Notes: a model not told the origin generated them from the letters alone. A DNA stretch of 64,000 nucleotides from an uncultured Eubacteriales bacterium (GCA_948607205.1 CAPERS010000004.1:1-64000), one strand, 5' to 3'; positions 25,336-35,100 are shown, counted from the first letter of the stretch. Translations and numbers: made by a program.

Positions 25336-26143
25336 ATTGTAAGTTGAAACTAAATAAATTTTCTTCGTCTGGAAACTCAATATTTTCTTCATGAAGTTTG
25401 CGACCTGTCAGTTTTTTAAACTCTTCAAAAATCATATTTACATTTTGAGCAATTGCTTCTTTTGAAAGTATGTTTACTTTCAAAATTTTAATCGCATCTT
25501 CGTCATCAAGTTTGACGATTACAGAGAGTAGGTCATGAATATTTTCTTGCGTTAAGCCCTTTGTTTCACATACAAAATCAATGAATTGATTAATGGAATT
25601 TTTTATGTTTGATTTGCAGAGAGTTTTCGTCCAACTTTCATAATCAGATTGAGAAGGAATGAGATTTTTATTTTTAACTGTCTTGTATATCTCTTGGGCT
25701 TTGGCGTCATTCTTTTTCATTTCGATAACTTCTGGTTCTTCTTGTTTTGCCAAATATGTAAGTGATTGACCAGTTATATCAAGTATAACCTTTTGTGCAA
25801 GTTGCAAATTTTCTTCTCTGCCATTGTCAAGTTCTCTTGATAAATCTCTAAACTTGTTGATTTTTGCATTTTCGATGTAAGTTGAAAGCAGTTTTGTCAT
25901 ATTGTTTTCACTCAGATTTTTAAAATGACTTATGATATCCAAAATCCTCATGCTGTCTTTTGTTTGGCATAAGGTCTTGACAAAAAAGTTAAGTTCTTCT
26001 TTCTTTAAATTTCTATTATATCCATAATACCATAGACAGTCTGCGATAACACCGAAACTGCTGTCAGGGAATTCGTTCATAAAGTCACGCAGGTCTTTGA
26101 TGACTTCCATAGGTGGCATATCTTTATAATTGAGGTTTTCCAT
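25334..26143 (-). CDS. Helical cytoplasmic protein of unknown function (269 aa)
   Basis: I do not recognise it. There is no signal peptide or membrane segment. The composition is Glu/Lys/Asn/Leu-rich and the sequence reads as successive amphipathic helices of about 30-40 residues (for example LNFFVKTLCQTKDSMRILDI and NMTKLLSTYIENAKINKF), suggesting an alpha-helical repeat fold. AAGGAGAAAA precedes the ATG. It is convergent with the VTT gene and 65 bp upstream (on its own strand) of nothing it clearly pairs with; the small LysM gene is transcribed in the same direction just before it and could share its transcript. Confidence 0.7.
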   Translation of the reverse strand: MENLNYKDMPPMEVIKDLRDFMNEFPDSSFGVIADCLWYYGYNRNLKKEELNFFVKTLCQTKDSMRILDIISHFKNLSENNMTKLLSTYIENAKINKFRDLSRELDNGREENLQLAQKVILDITGQSLTYLAKQEEPEVIEMKKNDAKAQEIYKTVKNKNLIPSQSDYESWTKTLCKSNIKNSINQFIDFVCETKGLTQENIHDLLSVIVKLDDEDAIKILKVNILSKEAIAQNVNMIFEEFKKLTGRKLHEENIEFPDEENLFSFNLQ

Positions 26144-26208
26144 AAATTTTCTCCTTGTTCGTTAAGAAGATGATATCACAAAATGTGGCAATTGTCAATA
26201 GTCAAAAT

Positions 26209-26361
26209 TCAAATATAAAGTATCATTCCTTTCGTTATCATTTTTGGAGTGATATTATTTTTTATGAGAATATATGTTGGATTAACGTTATATTCTTGGG
26301 AAATTGAATCGAGCGTGTCGCCGTCCTTTACATAATAGATGTTGTTTTTGATTGTTTTCAT
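26209..26361 (-). CDS. Tiny LysM-domain protein (50 aa)
   Basis: A 50-residue protein consisting of a single LysM domain: YYVKDGDTLDSISQEYNVNP, then YILIKNNIT, then KGMILYI. LysM binds peptidoglycan or chitin GlcNAc chains. The domain starts at residue 9 and runs to the end. There is no signal peptide, so it may act inside the mother cell or forespore (as LysM spore proteins do) or be a module remnant. AAGGAGAAAACC precedes the ATG, a strong ribosome site. It is divergent from spoVB. Too short for common gene-length cut-offs. Confidence 0.8.
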   Translation of the reverse strand: MKTIKNNIYYVKDGDTLDSISQEYNVNPTYILIKNNITPKMITKGMILYI

Positions 26362-26450
26362 GGTTTTCTCCTTATTAATTTTAATACATTGTATTATTTT
26401 TTTTGATTTCTTAATACAAATACTTACGAGGAGTTTGATTTTGCCTCAAT

Positions 26451-26573
26451 GCGCGCGAAGCCACTGTCACACCGTTGGGGGTGACAGTGGCAACCACATG
26501 CTCTTAAAAGAGCAAGTGGTTGAACTTTTGCAAGCAAAAATGCTTTTTTGCTTGCAAAAGTTTCTTCGCGCGC
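26451..26573. repeat. Cloverleaf palindromic element 2 (four-way junction) in the spoVB leader
   Basis: The closing stem GCGCGCGAAG (26451-26460) pairs with CTTCGCGCGC (26564-26573). It encloses three abutting hairpins: 26461-26490 (CCACTGTCAC/GTGACAGTGG), 26491-26522 (CAACCAC-A-TGCTCT with AGAGCA-A-GTGGTTG) and 26523-26562 (18-bp stem beginning AACTTTTGCAAGC). Read in reverse complement, its arm order matches element 1 at 3159-3284: arm A beginning AAC, a middle hairpin, arm C beginning CCAC. It ends 8 nt before the spoVB Shine-Dalgarno. Confidence 0.9.
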
Positions 26574-26590
26574 GCCAAAAAGGAGATTCA

Positions 26591-28141
26591 ATGAAGTCGT
26601 TATTCAAAACAGTGGCTCTTATAACTTTTTTTTCAGTCCTAACTCGAATTGCAGGTTTCTTTTTCAGAATATATCTCTCACGAGTTATTGGAGCCGAGTC
26701 ACTTGGCATGTATCAAGTTGCATCGTCAATTTTTATGGTGCTTTTGACAGTCGTTTCAAGTGGAATTCCTCTTATCATCTCTCGTATGGGCGCAGGCTTT
26801 CGTGCCAAAAATCAATTTAAGAAAGAATCCTCACTCACAGCAACAGCGCTTGTTTTTACGCTTATTATTTCAGTTGTTCTTTGCTTAATTGTTTTTCTTT
26901 TCAGAAACTTATTCTCAAAACTTTTCACCGATGAGCGCTGTATGGAAATTTTGATAACTCTTCTTCCGGCAATTGTTTTTTCTGCTGTTTATTCGGTTTT
27001 TAGAGGCGCATTGTGGGGACAGGGAAATTATTTCGCACTTTGTGTGAGTGAACTCTTTGAGCAAATTGTCAGAATTTTTGTTTGCGTTCTCATGATAGGT
27101 GCAGGGCTATCGGTTATTGAAAATGCACTCTCAGTTGGCTGGTCAATGACAATCGCTTGTGTTGCTTCAATGATATTTGTTATACTTCTGTTTTTTATTT
27201 ATGGCGGAAAACTTTCAAAGCCTTCGAACAAGATTTTCAGACCTCTTTTAAAACAGTCAACGCCAATAACAAGCATTCGAATTGCCGGCTCATTCATTCA
27301 GCCACTTGTTGCACTTATCATTCCAGCAAGAATGATGGCGATAGGATACACAAGTTCGCAGGCGCTCGCTCTTTATGGCGTTGCGGTGGGAATGACACTG
27401 CCACTTCTTTTTGTTCCAACAACAGTTATCGGTTCACTTTCAACCGCACTTATTCCAGACGTTTCGACGGCGGTAGCTCAAGGCAATCAAAAGCATATTG
27501 AAAATCGCATTCGCTCTTCAATAATTTTTGCGCTTTTCATATCAGCACTTTTTGTTCCTGTTTATATGGGTGTTGGCGAGGTTGCAGGTCAGTTTTTGTA
27601 TAACAACGCACTCAGCGGTTCACTTCTTGTTGGTGCAAGTTGGATAATGGTGCCTTTGGGCATAACAAATATAACATCCGCTTTGCTTAATTCTTTAGGT
27701 TTAGAAGTCAAGTCTTTTGTTAATTATTTGGTCGGCTCGATTATCATGTTTATCGCGATGTGGTTTTTGCCTCAGTTTGTTGGAATAAACGCTCTTGTTT
27801 GGAGTATGGGAATTGGATTTGTTATAATTGCAATTTTAAACACAATTATGCTTAAACGAAAAATAAAAATAGATTTGCATTTATTAAAACCAATCTGCCT
27901 TTTGACAATTTTGATTGTGCCATGCGCGGCGCTCACAAGTTTTATAACAAGTTTGTGCTCTTATGTTTTTCCTCAGTTTATCACACTTTGCATCGGCGGA
28001 ATGGTTGGCGTTGTGACTTTCACTTTGCTGTGTGGTGTTTTCAATTTGATTGATATTCGCTCTTTCTTAATTACAACATCAAAACGACTTAGCCTTGACA
28101 AAATTTTCATTAAACTTAAATTTAAAAAGAAAACAAAATGA
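26591..28141 (+). CDS. spoVB: SpoVB/MurJ-like polysaccharide flippase (516 aa)
   Basis: MOP-superfamily membrane protein needed for spore cortex synthesis, probably flipping lipid-linked precursors. It starts KTVALITFFSVLTRIAGFFF, then RIYLSRVIGAESLGMYQVAS and VVSSGIPLIISRMGA, which are signature N-terminal SpoVB motifs. About 14 hydrophobic segments. The length is typical. The start is ATG 26591 with AAGGAG 5-10 nt upstream; the longer in-frame reading back to 26339 is rejected since it passes through the cloverleaf palindrome and yields a His/Cys-rich nonsense stretch. Confidence 0.92.
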   Translation: MKSLFKTVALITFFSVLTRIAGFFFRIYLSRVIGAESLGMYQVASSIFMVLLTVVSSGIPLIISRMGAGFRAKNQFKKESSLTATALVFTLIISVVLCLIVFLFRNLFSKLFTDERCMEILITLLPAIVFSAVYSVFRGALWGQGNYFALCVSELFEQIVRIFVCVLMIGAGLSVIENALSVGWSMTIACVASMIFVILLFFIYGGKLSKPSNKIFRPLLKQSTPITSIRIAGSFIQPLVALIIPARMMAIGYTSSQALALYGVAVGMTLPLLFVPTTVIGSLSTALIPDVSTAVAQGNQKHIENRIRSSIIFALFISALFVPVYMGVGEVAGQFLYNNALSGSLLVGASWIMVPLGITNITSALLNSLGLEVKSFVNYLVGSIIMFIAMWFLPQFVGINALVWSMGIGFVIIAILNTIMLKRKIKIDLHLLKPICLLTILIVPCAALTSFITSLCSYVFPQFITLCIGGMVGVVTFTLLCGVFNLIDIRSFLITTSKRLSLDKIFIKLKFKKKTK

Positions 28142-28212
28142 TTCTTTAAAACTAAAAAAGTTAAATATTAAAAAAAATTATAAATTTTGTTTTGAATGTT
28201 AATAATAGGATT

Positions 28213-28923
28213 ATGTTAACAATCATTATTCGTTCAATCATAATTTATTTAATTGTGCTTTTGGTGTTTAGGCTTATGGGTAAGCGTCAACTTGGTCAAA
28301 TGCAACCCTTTGAACTTGTTTTGACACTTATTATAGCTGACCTTGCAACCATTCCAATGGCAGAGGTTTCTGTGCCAGTCTTGCATGGGATTATTCCGCT
28401 TTTAACACTTGTCGTGCTTCACTTCCTGTTAACACTTTTAACGCGTTGCAGCGCATGGTTTTCAAAAGTGGTCAGCGGAAAGCCGGTGATAATAATCAAT
28501 CCAAAAGGCATTGACTATAAAGCAATGAAAAACCTCAATCTTTCAATCGATGATATTTTTGGCGCACTCAGAGAATGCGGATATTTTTCAATCGATCAAG
28601 TTCAGTATGCAATCATGGAAACAAACGGAAAAGTCAGCATCATGCCCAAAGCCGATTCGGCACCAGCAACAAATGGTGACTTGAAACTTAAAGTTGAAGA
28701 CAGTTTTTTGCCAATAACTCTCATAAGCGAAGGCAAACTTATGGTTGAAAACCTCAATCTCGCCAAACTTGACCAAAGCCAAGTCGAAAAAATTGTTAAA
28801 AACAATGGAGGAAAATCAATCAAAGACGTTCTTCTTTTGACCATTGACCAAATGGGCGCAAGTTATATTCAACTCATGCAAGGCGAAGGCAAAAGTTTTC
28901 AGTCAAAAGAGGTGGGCGCATGA
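28213..28923 (+). CDS. DUF421 (YetF-type) membrane protein (236 aa)
   Basis: Three N-terminal membrane segments (about residues 5-85) precede the typical DUF421 soluble domain. Family motifs are present: RLMGKRQLGQMQPFELVLTL near residue 18, GKPVIIINPKGIDYKAMKNL and LRECGYFSIDQVQYAIMETN. Members occur in many spore formers. The start is ATG 28213 with a weak AGGA; TTG 28192 is an alternative. The last 4 nt overlap the DUF4363 gene, so the two are coupled. Confidence 0.9.
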   Translation: MLTIIIRSIIIYLIVLLVFRLMGKRQLGQMQPFELVLTLIIADLATIPMAEVSVPVLHGIIPLLTLVVLHFLLTLLTRCSAWFSKVVSGKPVIIINPKGIDYKAMKNLNLSIDDIFGALRECGYFSIDQVQYAIMETNGKVSIMPKADSAPATNGDLKLKVEDSFLPITLISEGKLMVENLNLAKLDQSQVEKIVKNNGGKSIKDVLLLTIDQMGASYIQLMQGEGKSFQSKEVGA

Positions 28924-29315
28924 AAGTTGTTCACTATATCAATTTTGCAGTCATAGTTCTTTTTCTTATTGCGATTTGCATTGTTGAAGAAGTCATGGTT
29001 TCCTCATCTCTTCGAGAAACACAAAAAGATTGTTTTTTGATTGAGGCAAGCGTTGAAAGGCTCGACAGTGTGAAAAATATGGAAGTTGCAATGATGGTTG
29101 ACAACCTTGAATATGACTGGAAGGAAAATGAGTCAAACATGTGCTATCTTGTCAATCACAAAAGTGTGCAAGAAATAGGGCAGGAAATCGCCAAACTTAA
29201 ACTCTATATCGCAAGCGATGACGTAGCAAATTTCAAGGTTAGTCTTGAAGTTATAAAATTCTATTGCCACAGTTATCTTCACTTTATGGGCGCAAACATT
29301 CATAATGTGCTATAA
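28920..29315 (+). CDS. DUF4363-like protein coupled to DUF421 (131 aa)
   Basis: Small protein with one N-terminal membrane segment (residues 7-24) and an extracytoplasmic helical domain (LRETQKDCFLIEASVERLDS, NLEYDWKENESNMCYLVNH, YCHSYLHFMGANIHNVL). It overlaps the DUF421 stop codon (ATGA). The size, topology and pairing fit the DUF4363 family that accompanies DUF421 proteins in Clostridia. A strong terminator at 29325 ends the unit. Confidence 0.7.
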   Translation: MKVVHYINFAVIVLFLIAICIVEEVMVSSSLRETQKDCFLIEASVERLDSVKNMEVAMMVDNLEYDWKENESNMCYLVNHKSVQEIGQEIAKLKLYIASDDVANFKVSLEVIKFYCHSYLHFMGANIHNVL

Positions 29316-29324
29316 GGCTGTAAC

Positions 29325-29357
29325 AAAAAACATGGTCCAATCTGACCATGTTTTTTT
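29325..29357 (+). terminator. Terminator of the DUF421-DUF4363 unit
   Basis: Six A, CATGGTC-CAATCT-GACCATG, seven T. Confidence 0.9.
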
Positions 29358-29441
29358 GAATAAAACTGTTTAAATATTAAAAATGTTTAAAGTATCTAAG
29401 ATATCGTAAATGTGTTTTTTGAATGAAGATTTTCCACTCTT

Positions 29442-29460
29442 AAAAAGTGCTTAAAGCACC
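29442..29460 (-). terminator. Terminator of the 29470-30585 gene (GTGC family)
   Basis: Read leftward: GTGCTTTAAGCAC palindrome followed by five T. Confidence 0.6.
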
Positions 29461-29469
29461 ATAATGTGC

Positions 29470-30585
29470 CTACCAGACTTTTTCTTTTTTCTTTGTCACA
29501 ACAATAACGATAATCACTATCACAACAAGAAGTGAAACTCCTCCAACAATCCACCAAATAATTGTTGTTGAAGAAATTTTGTTGCCTGTTTCAACGGTGA
29601 TAACATTGCTCTTGATAGGCGTTGCTGGTGCTTCGTTTGGAGAAGTGTGAGGTGTCACTTCGCAATAGATTTCCCATGTTCCAGCAATTGTTCTTGAGTC
29701 AAAATAGAATGTTGTGCCATTTCTTTTGATTGCGTCGTCCCAAATGTTGTCATCAAAACCTTCAAAATTTTTCAAATCTTCTGGTGTCAAAACATAAGTT
29801 TTTCCAGAATTATCTTTTCCAGTGACATACCATTTGATTGTGCTTTGGTCAAGATATTCTATATTTTCATTTGTTAGAAAACAATTGAATGCAGAAATGA
29901 TTCCTGTTTTTGAAGACTCCTCAGTTGCACTTATGACAGGTGCTCCGCGAAGGGCAGTTGGGTCAAGTCCAATGTAAGCAGTTGATGCAGTTTCATTTTG
30001 GCTTTCAATTTTGAATACGATTGAAAATCTGTAAACGCCCCAGCCATAGCATTCATTCAATTGCTCTTTCTCTGACTCTTGATTTTCTGCAACTGCAATT
30101 GCTGACCTGATTTGCTCAGTGATGCTCTCTTTGAGAGTTGCAACATTAAGTTCAAGTGTTTCAATGTCGTTGAGGTCTTTCACTTGCTGATTTTGATTAT
30201 AGTAGTTGATTGATTTTATCTTTGTGTTGTCAGTGAAGTTAGTCATGTCTGACGCATATTCATTAACATAGTCTATGCGAATGTTATAACTGAAATTGCC
30301 TTCGTCATCAGGAAGGATTGTTGCAGACTGAAAGTTGAAAGAAAGTTTAAAAGTCTTTGCTTCTTGCCAGTTGTATCTGATTACAGGGCTTCCATTGAAA
30401 GCATCCATTGGAGAACCAGTAAGTTCCTTTCCGTTTTCATTCAAAACTTTGGCTGAAATTGTGTTTGTTCCAAGTGCAGACTCTGCATTGGTTGAAAAAA
30501 CAGGCACAGCAAAAATTGCCGAAATGCCAATTGCGATAAGCGCTACCGCAGAAAAAATTAAACTTGAAAATTTGATAGATTTCAT
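29470..30585 (-). CDS. Secreted protein anchored by a C-terminal membrane helix (371 aa)
   Basis: Function unknown. Signal peptide at residues 1-34 (LIFSAVALIAIGISAIFAVP, then AES-type cleavage region). A large extracytoplasmic beta-rich region follows. A final membrane segment at about 340-363 (IIWWIVGGVSLLVVIVIIVI) ends in a basic tail (TKKKEKVW), the usual positive-inside arrangement. The latter part may hold two Ig-like units (GLDPTALRGAPVISATEESS; FDSRTIAGTWEIYCEVTPHT). AAGGAGAAAGT precedes the ATG. A GTGC-type terminator follows the gene. Confidence 0.75.
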   Translation of the reverse strand: MKSIKFSSLIFSAVALIAIGISAIFAVPVFSTNAESALGTNTISAKVLNENGKELTGSPMDAFNGSPVIRYNWQEAKTFKLSFNFQSATILPDDEGNFSYNIRIDYVNEYASDMTNFTDNTKIKSINYYNQNQQVKDLNDIETLELNVATLKESITEQIRSAIAVAENQESEKEQLNECYGWGVYRFSIVFKIESQNETASTAYIGLDPTALRGAPVISATEESSKTGIISAFNCFLTNENIEYLDQSTIKWYVTGKDNSGKTYVLTPEDLKNFEGFDDNIWDDAIKRNGTTFYFDSRTIAGTWEIYCEVTPHTSPNEAPATPIKSNVITVETGNKISSTTIIWWIVGGVSLLVVIVIIVIVVTKKKEKVW

Positions 30586-30712
30586 ACTTTCTCCTTTAAA
30601 CTTATTTAACTATCTTAGTTTAGCATAAAAATGTTGAAACTAAAAATAAAATAAGCACAATTTGACAAAATTGATAAGAATATTTTTAAATTTGTCTTGT
30701 CCTTTCAAATTG

Positions 30713-30741
30713 TTGACAAAAAAATAATAAAAATATATAAT
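30713..30741 (+). promoter_or_regulatory. Consensus promoter of a leaderless transcript (GlmU-like gene)
   Basis: TTGACA (30713-30718), 17-bp spacer, TATAAT (30736-30741). The ATG is exactly 6 nt downstream. Confidence 0.8.
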
Positions 30742-30747
30742 TTTTAC

Positions 30748-31614
30748 ATGGAAAATGATTTAATTGATGTTATGATTGCCAAAAATCAAATCGCAATCGA
30801 TTTTGACGCTATTGAAACTCAAGAGGAGGAAGAGGAAAGCACCGTTCTCCCCAAAGGTTTGGTGAGTGCTCAAAACTTTGATTGGATTGAAAATGAAGTG
30901 CTTTTTGTTGGCGTTAAAACTGCACACATGCTGGGCAGTGTGAATTTGTCTTCAATCGATATTTGTGGAAAGAGCAGTCTTGATTGGCTTATGCTTGCCT
31001 CGGCTGGCTGTGAAAGCGTGATAATAAATGACCCAGAAGATGAAATAGTGTCTGCACTCAAAAGTTTGAACACTGACAAAAAATATATTGCAGTGTTTTA
31101 TGGCGACACTCCGCTTGTTGATAGGTCTGTGTTTTTTGGCATAATGGATTATTTCGCAAAGTCTGGCTTTAACGCAATGAGTTTGCCAAGAGGCTATGTC
31201 TTTAAACGCGATTTTCTTTCCTGCATCGAAAGATTTGATTCGCCTTGCCTAAATAAATTTAACGAGCAGGCCTTCACAATTGTTTCTTCAAGCAAAAGCA
31301 TTAGCGACGTTTCAAAATATCTTTATAACAAAATCAAGGCATATCATATTAAAAATGGCGTTGTCCTTTTCGGAGATGAAACAATCTTCATTGATGGAGA
31401 TGTTGAAATTGAAAGTGGGGTTATAATTTATCCCAACAATATCATAAAAGGTCAAACTGTCATAGCAAAGGGTGCAATCCTTGAAAGCGGAAATATCATT
31501 GACGACAGCATCATTTCTGAAGATGCTTTCATAAGTGATTCCTTTGTTCAAAAAAGCAAAGTTGGCAGAGGTGTCAGCGTGACCAGCGAAAGAGTTGTTA
31601 ATCAAAGTTTATAA
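30748..31614 (+). CDS. Reduced GlmU-like protein (288 aa)
   Basis: Resembles a shrunken GlmU (N-acetylglucosamine-1-phosphate uridyltransferase, about 450 aa). YIAVFYGDTPLVDRS near residue 112 matches the GlmU GDtPLl strand. The C-terminal 80 residues are hexapeptide-like (DGDVEIESGVIIYPNNIIKG, GAILESGNIIDDSIISED, KSKVGRGVSV). The N-terminal LAAGxGTRM nucleotide loop is missing and replaced by an acidic segment (ETQEEEEES), and the acetyltransferase helix is cut short, so catalysis is doubtful. Position supports the assignment: pth and mfd follow, as after glmU in many Firmicutes. The start is ATG 30748; there is no Shine-Dalgarno and a -10 box 6 nt away. Confidence 0.6.
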   Translation: MENDLIDVMIAKNQIAIDFDAIETQEEEEESTVLPKGLVSAQNFDWIENEVLFVGVKTAHMLGSVNLSSIDICGKSSLDWLMLASAGCESVIINDPEDEIVSALKSLNTDKKYIAVFYGDTPLVDRSVFFGIMDYFAKSGFNAMSLPRGYVFKRDFLSCIERFDSPCLNKFNEQAFTIVSSSKSISDVSKYLYNKIKAYHIKNGVVLFGDETIFIDGDVEIESGVIIYPNNIIKGQTVIAKGAILESGNIIDDSIISEDAFISDSFVQKSKVGRGVSVTSERVVNQSL

Positions 31615-31656
31615 ATAAAAAACATAAAAATTTTAAAGAAAAAAATCGGAGAAAAA

Positions 31657-32160
31657 ATGGTTATTGTTGTTGGGCTTGGAAACAAGGGAAAGGAATATGA
31701 CTGGACTTATCATAATCTTGGTTTTATGGTGGCGGATAAACTTGCCTCTTTTTTTGGCGTGAAATTTGACAAAGAAAAAAACAAAGCCTATGCTTGCGAA
31801 AGTTTTTATAACGGTCAAAAGATTGTGATTATAAAACCAACAACTTATATGAATAATAGTGGTGAAGCAGTCATGCTCTATAAGAAAAAAAATAAAGATG
31901 CTCGCATTTTGGTCGTTGTCGACGATATCGACTTGCCTGCTGGGAAACTTCGCTATCGCGAAAAGGGAAGCGCAGGAACTCACAACGGTCTTCGCTCAAT
32001 TGTTTCATATATAGGTGAAGATTTCGAAAGGGTCAAAGTTGGCATAGGCCGTGATGAAAAAGTTGACCTTGCAACGCAGGTTCTTTCAAAAATTAAAGAT
32101 AGAGAACTTTTTGAGAAAGCAACAGACGAAGCGGTGAAAATGATAGTGGAGAAGTTATGA
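31657..32160 (+). CDS. pth: Peptidyl-tRNA hydrolase (167 aa)
   Basis: Recycles peptidyl-tRNA released from stalled ribosomes. Family motifs: VVGLGNKGKEYDWTYHNLGF at the N-terminus (catalytic His in YHN; GNKG replaces the usual GNPG), IIKPTTYMNNSGEAV, VVVDDIDLPAGKLR and GSAGTHNGLRSI. Slightly shorter than the usual 185-195 residues at the C-terminus. CGGAG precedes the ATG. The stop overlaps the mfd start by 4 nt. Confidence 0.96.
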   Translation: MVIVVGLGNKGKEYDWTYHNLGFMVADKLASFFGVKFDKEKNKAYACESFYNGQKIVIIKPTTYMNNSGEAVMLYKKKNKDARILVVVDDIDLPAGKLRYREKGSAGTHNGLRSIVSYIGEDFERVKVGIGRDEKVDLATQVLSKIKDRELFEKATDEAVKMIVEKL

Positions 32161-35100
32161 GTCCGATTGACAAAAGGCTTGAAAGAATAATTTCTTTTAA
32201 AAAGATTTCAGGTCTATCTGACGGCGAAAAAGTTATTCTTGGTGGGAATTTTTCTCACGCCGTTTTTTTGTGCCCTGATTTTGTCACAGCAGGGAAATAT
32301 AAACGCGGGCTTGAAGCACTTGGCAAAAGTTGCCAAATCATCACTTCATCGCGCGAGGGTAAAGATGGTCAAGACAAAAACATTCTGCCGTTTATAAGTT
32401 CTGTCACACAGTTTTTGAGCGGACAGTGCAGTGCGCTTATCGTTTTGCCTTGCTCGGCACTTATAAAATTCGATATAGAAAAATTTTTGAATCCTCTAAA
32501 ACTTTCAAAAGGCAAACAATATAACATTGAAAATCTGACTTCAACGTTTGTGAGTATGGGCTATGAGAGAGTCGACCTTGTTTCTATAGCAGGTCAGTTT
32601 GCACTCCGCGGTGACATACTTGACATTTTTCCAACCAATTCAGAGAACCCTGTCAGAATTGAATTTTTTGATGATCTTATTGAAAAAATATCATATTTTG
32701 ACATTCAAACCATGAAAAATCATGGACAACTTGAATTCTTTTCATTTTTTCCTTGCATTTTGCCTTATGGAGAAGATGACATTTTTTCGCTTGGCGGTTA
32801 TAGAATAATCGACCAGCCAAAACGCGTTTCTGATGAATTTGAACTTTTGCTTAAAAGTTATCAAACGCTTTCAAACTTTGACGCAGAAGAGTTTAACACT
32901 TTTGATGACTATTATTCACGAGCAGACATAATTTTTGATAATAGCGCAATGAATGATGAAGTATGCTATGTCAATCAAACTCTTCCAACAAGAAGTTATT
33001 TAACAGACTTCATGGCTCTTAAAAGTGACCTTTTATCCTATCTCAACATGCACTTTGCAGTGGTGCTTTTTGCTGGAAATGAAAAGAATAAAGATCGCAT
33101 TTTTCAATTTCTGCGTGACAACTCAATCAGATATTATGACTATGAACTCGACGCTTTTGAAACTGGCAAAATTTTTGTTTCATCAGTCAATTTTCCTTAT
33201 TCTTTCTCTTTCTTGAAAGAGCGAATTGTCGCCATTGGCAGTGACAGCATTTTCAAACAAAATGTCACAAAGTTTTCAAAGGGCAAACATTCGGTTTTCT
33301 ATTTGCCAAAACTTAACGACTATGTCGTTCACTCTTTTCACGGAATTGGAAAATGTGTTGAAATAAAGCGCATGAAAATTGGCGATTATGAAAAGGACTA
33401 TTTTGTCATTGAATATAAAGCGGGAGGAACGCTCTATCTTCCAAGTGAAGAGGCAAACACAATTTCAGCCTATATTGGCGGTGAGGAAAATCCAAAACTT
33501 TCTTCTCTTGGCGGTGCAGAATTCACAAGGCTCAAAAACAAGGTCAAGTCGAGCCTTAAAGAAATGGCAATTTCTCTTACAGAAGTCTATCGTGAAAGAC
33601 AAAACAGCCACGGCTTTTCTTTCAAGCGTGATGAATTTTTGGAAAAGCAATTCGCTGACTCTTTTGGCTATCAAGAAACAGATGACCAACTCAAAGCCAT
33701 TGCTGACATTGATGCCGATATGCAAAGCGATAAAATTATGGACAGGCTTATTTGCGGTGATGTTGGCTATGGCAAAACCGAAGTTGCACTGAGAGCATGT
33801 TTTAAGTGCGCCTATAATGGTAAGCAAGTTTGCCTGCTTTGCCCAACAACAATTTTGTCAGAGCAACATTATAAAACCGCTAAAGCAAGACTTGAAAGTT
33901 TTGGAATCAATGTCGAAGTTTTGAATCGCTTTAAAACACCATCAGAGGTAAAAAGTATTTTGGAGCGACTTAAAAACGGAAAAATCGACATGATAATTGG
34001 CACACATCGCTTGCTTGGAAAAGATGTGGTTTTTCATGACCTCGGTTTGCTTGTGCTTGATGAAGAGCAGAGATTTGGCGTTGAAGATAAAGAAAAAATA
34101 AAAAACAGCAAACGTAGTGTTGATGTTTTGTCACTCTCTGCAACTCCAATTCCAAGAACACTCAATATGTCGCTTTCAGGAATACGAGATATTTCAATCA
34201 TTGAAACTCCGCCGAAAGAACGCTTGCCAATTCAGACTTACGTCGCAGAACAATCTGACGAACTCATCAAAGATGTGCTTTCTCGTGAACTAGCGCGAGG
34301 TGGTCAGGCGTTTGTTATATACAATCGCGTTGAAGACATCGAAGAGTTCTCTGCATATATTTCGCGACTTGTGCCAAATTCCAAAGTTGGTTTTGCACAC
34401 GGTCAAATGAATGAAAAATTGCTTGAAAGGGTGATTGAGCGAATGTTTGATGGTGAATATAATATCATTGTTTCAACAACGCTTATTGAAAACGGAATTG
34501 ACCTTCCTTCTGCAAACACAATGGTGATAATTGACTCCGACAAACTGGGACTTGGTCAACTTTATCAAATTCGTGGTCGAATAGGCAGAAGTGACAGACT
34601 TAGTTATGCTTACCTAACTTATGTGAAAGACAAAATCCTCACGCCTGAGGCATATAAGCGTCTTGAAGCAATCAAAGAGTTCAGTCAACTTGGCAGTGGA
34701 TTTAAAATTGCAATGCGTGACCTCGAAATTCGTGGTGCAGGCAACATATTTGGCAAAGAGCAACATGGTCATATCGCCAAGGTCGGCTATGATATGTTTG
34801 TCAAACTTCTTGACGAGGCAGTTGGTGAAATTCAAGGTAATAAACTTGGAAATGAAGCAAATGTCAAACTTGAAGTGACGCTTGACGCTTTCATAAGTGA
34901 AAGTTATATTTCATCCAGCGATGAAAGAATTGTGTTCTACACAAAAATAAGCGAAATAAAAAGTTTGCAAGAGCGAGATGAAGTGCTTTCAAGCCTTGTT
35001 GACGCCTTTGGTGCAGTGCCTATTGAAGTGGAAAATCTTTGTCTGCTGGCACTTCTTCGAAATCTTGCGGCAGCGTTTGGCATATTGAAAGTGCAAATCA

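Noticed and set aside
26451..26573. Integron attC site
   Set aside because: It lacks the R/L box pairs and has three full hairpins inside one stem; there is no integrase or cassette array.
26339..26590. N-terminal extension of SpoVB
   Set aside because: It would translate through the cloverleaf palindrome; the ATG at 26591 has the ribosome site and the family N-terminus.
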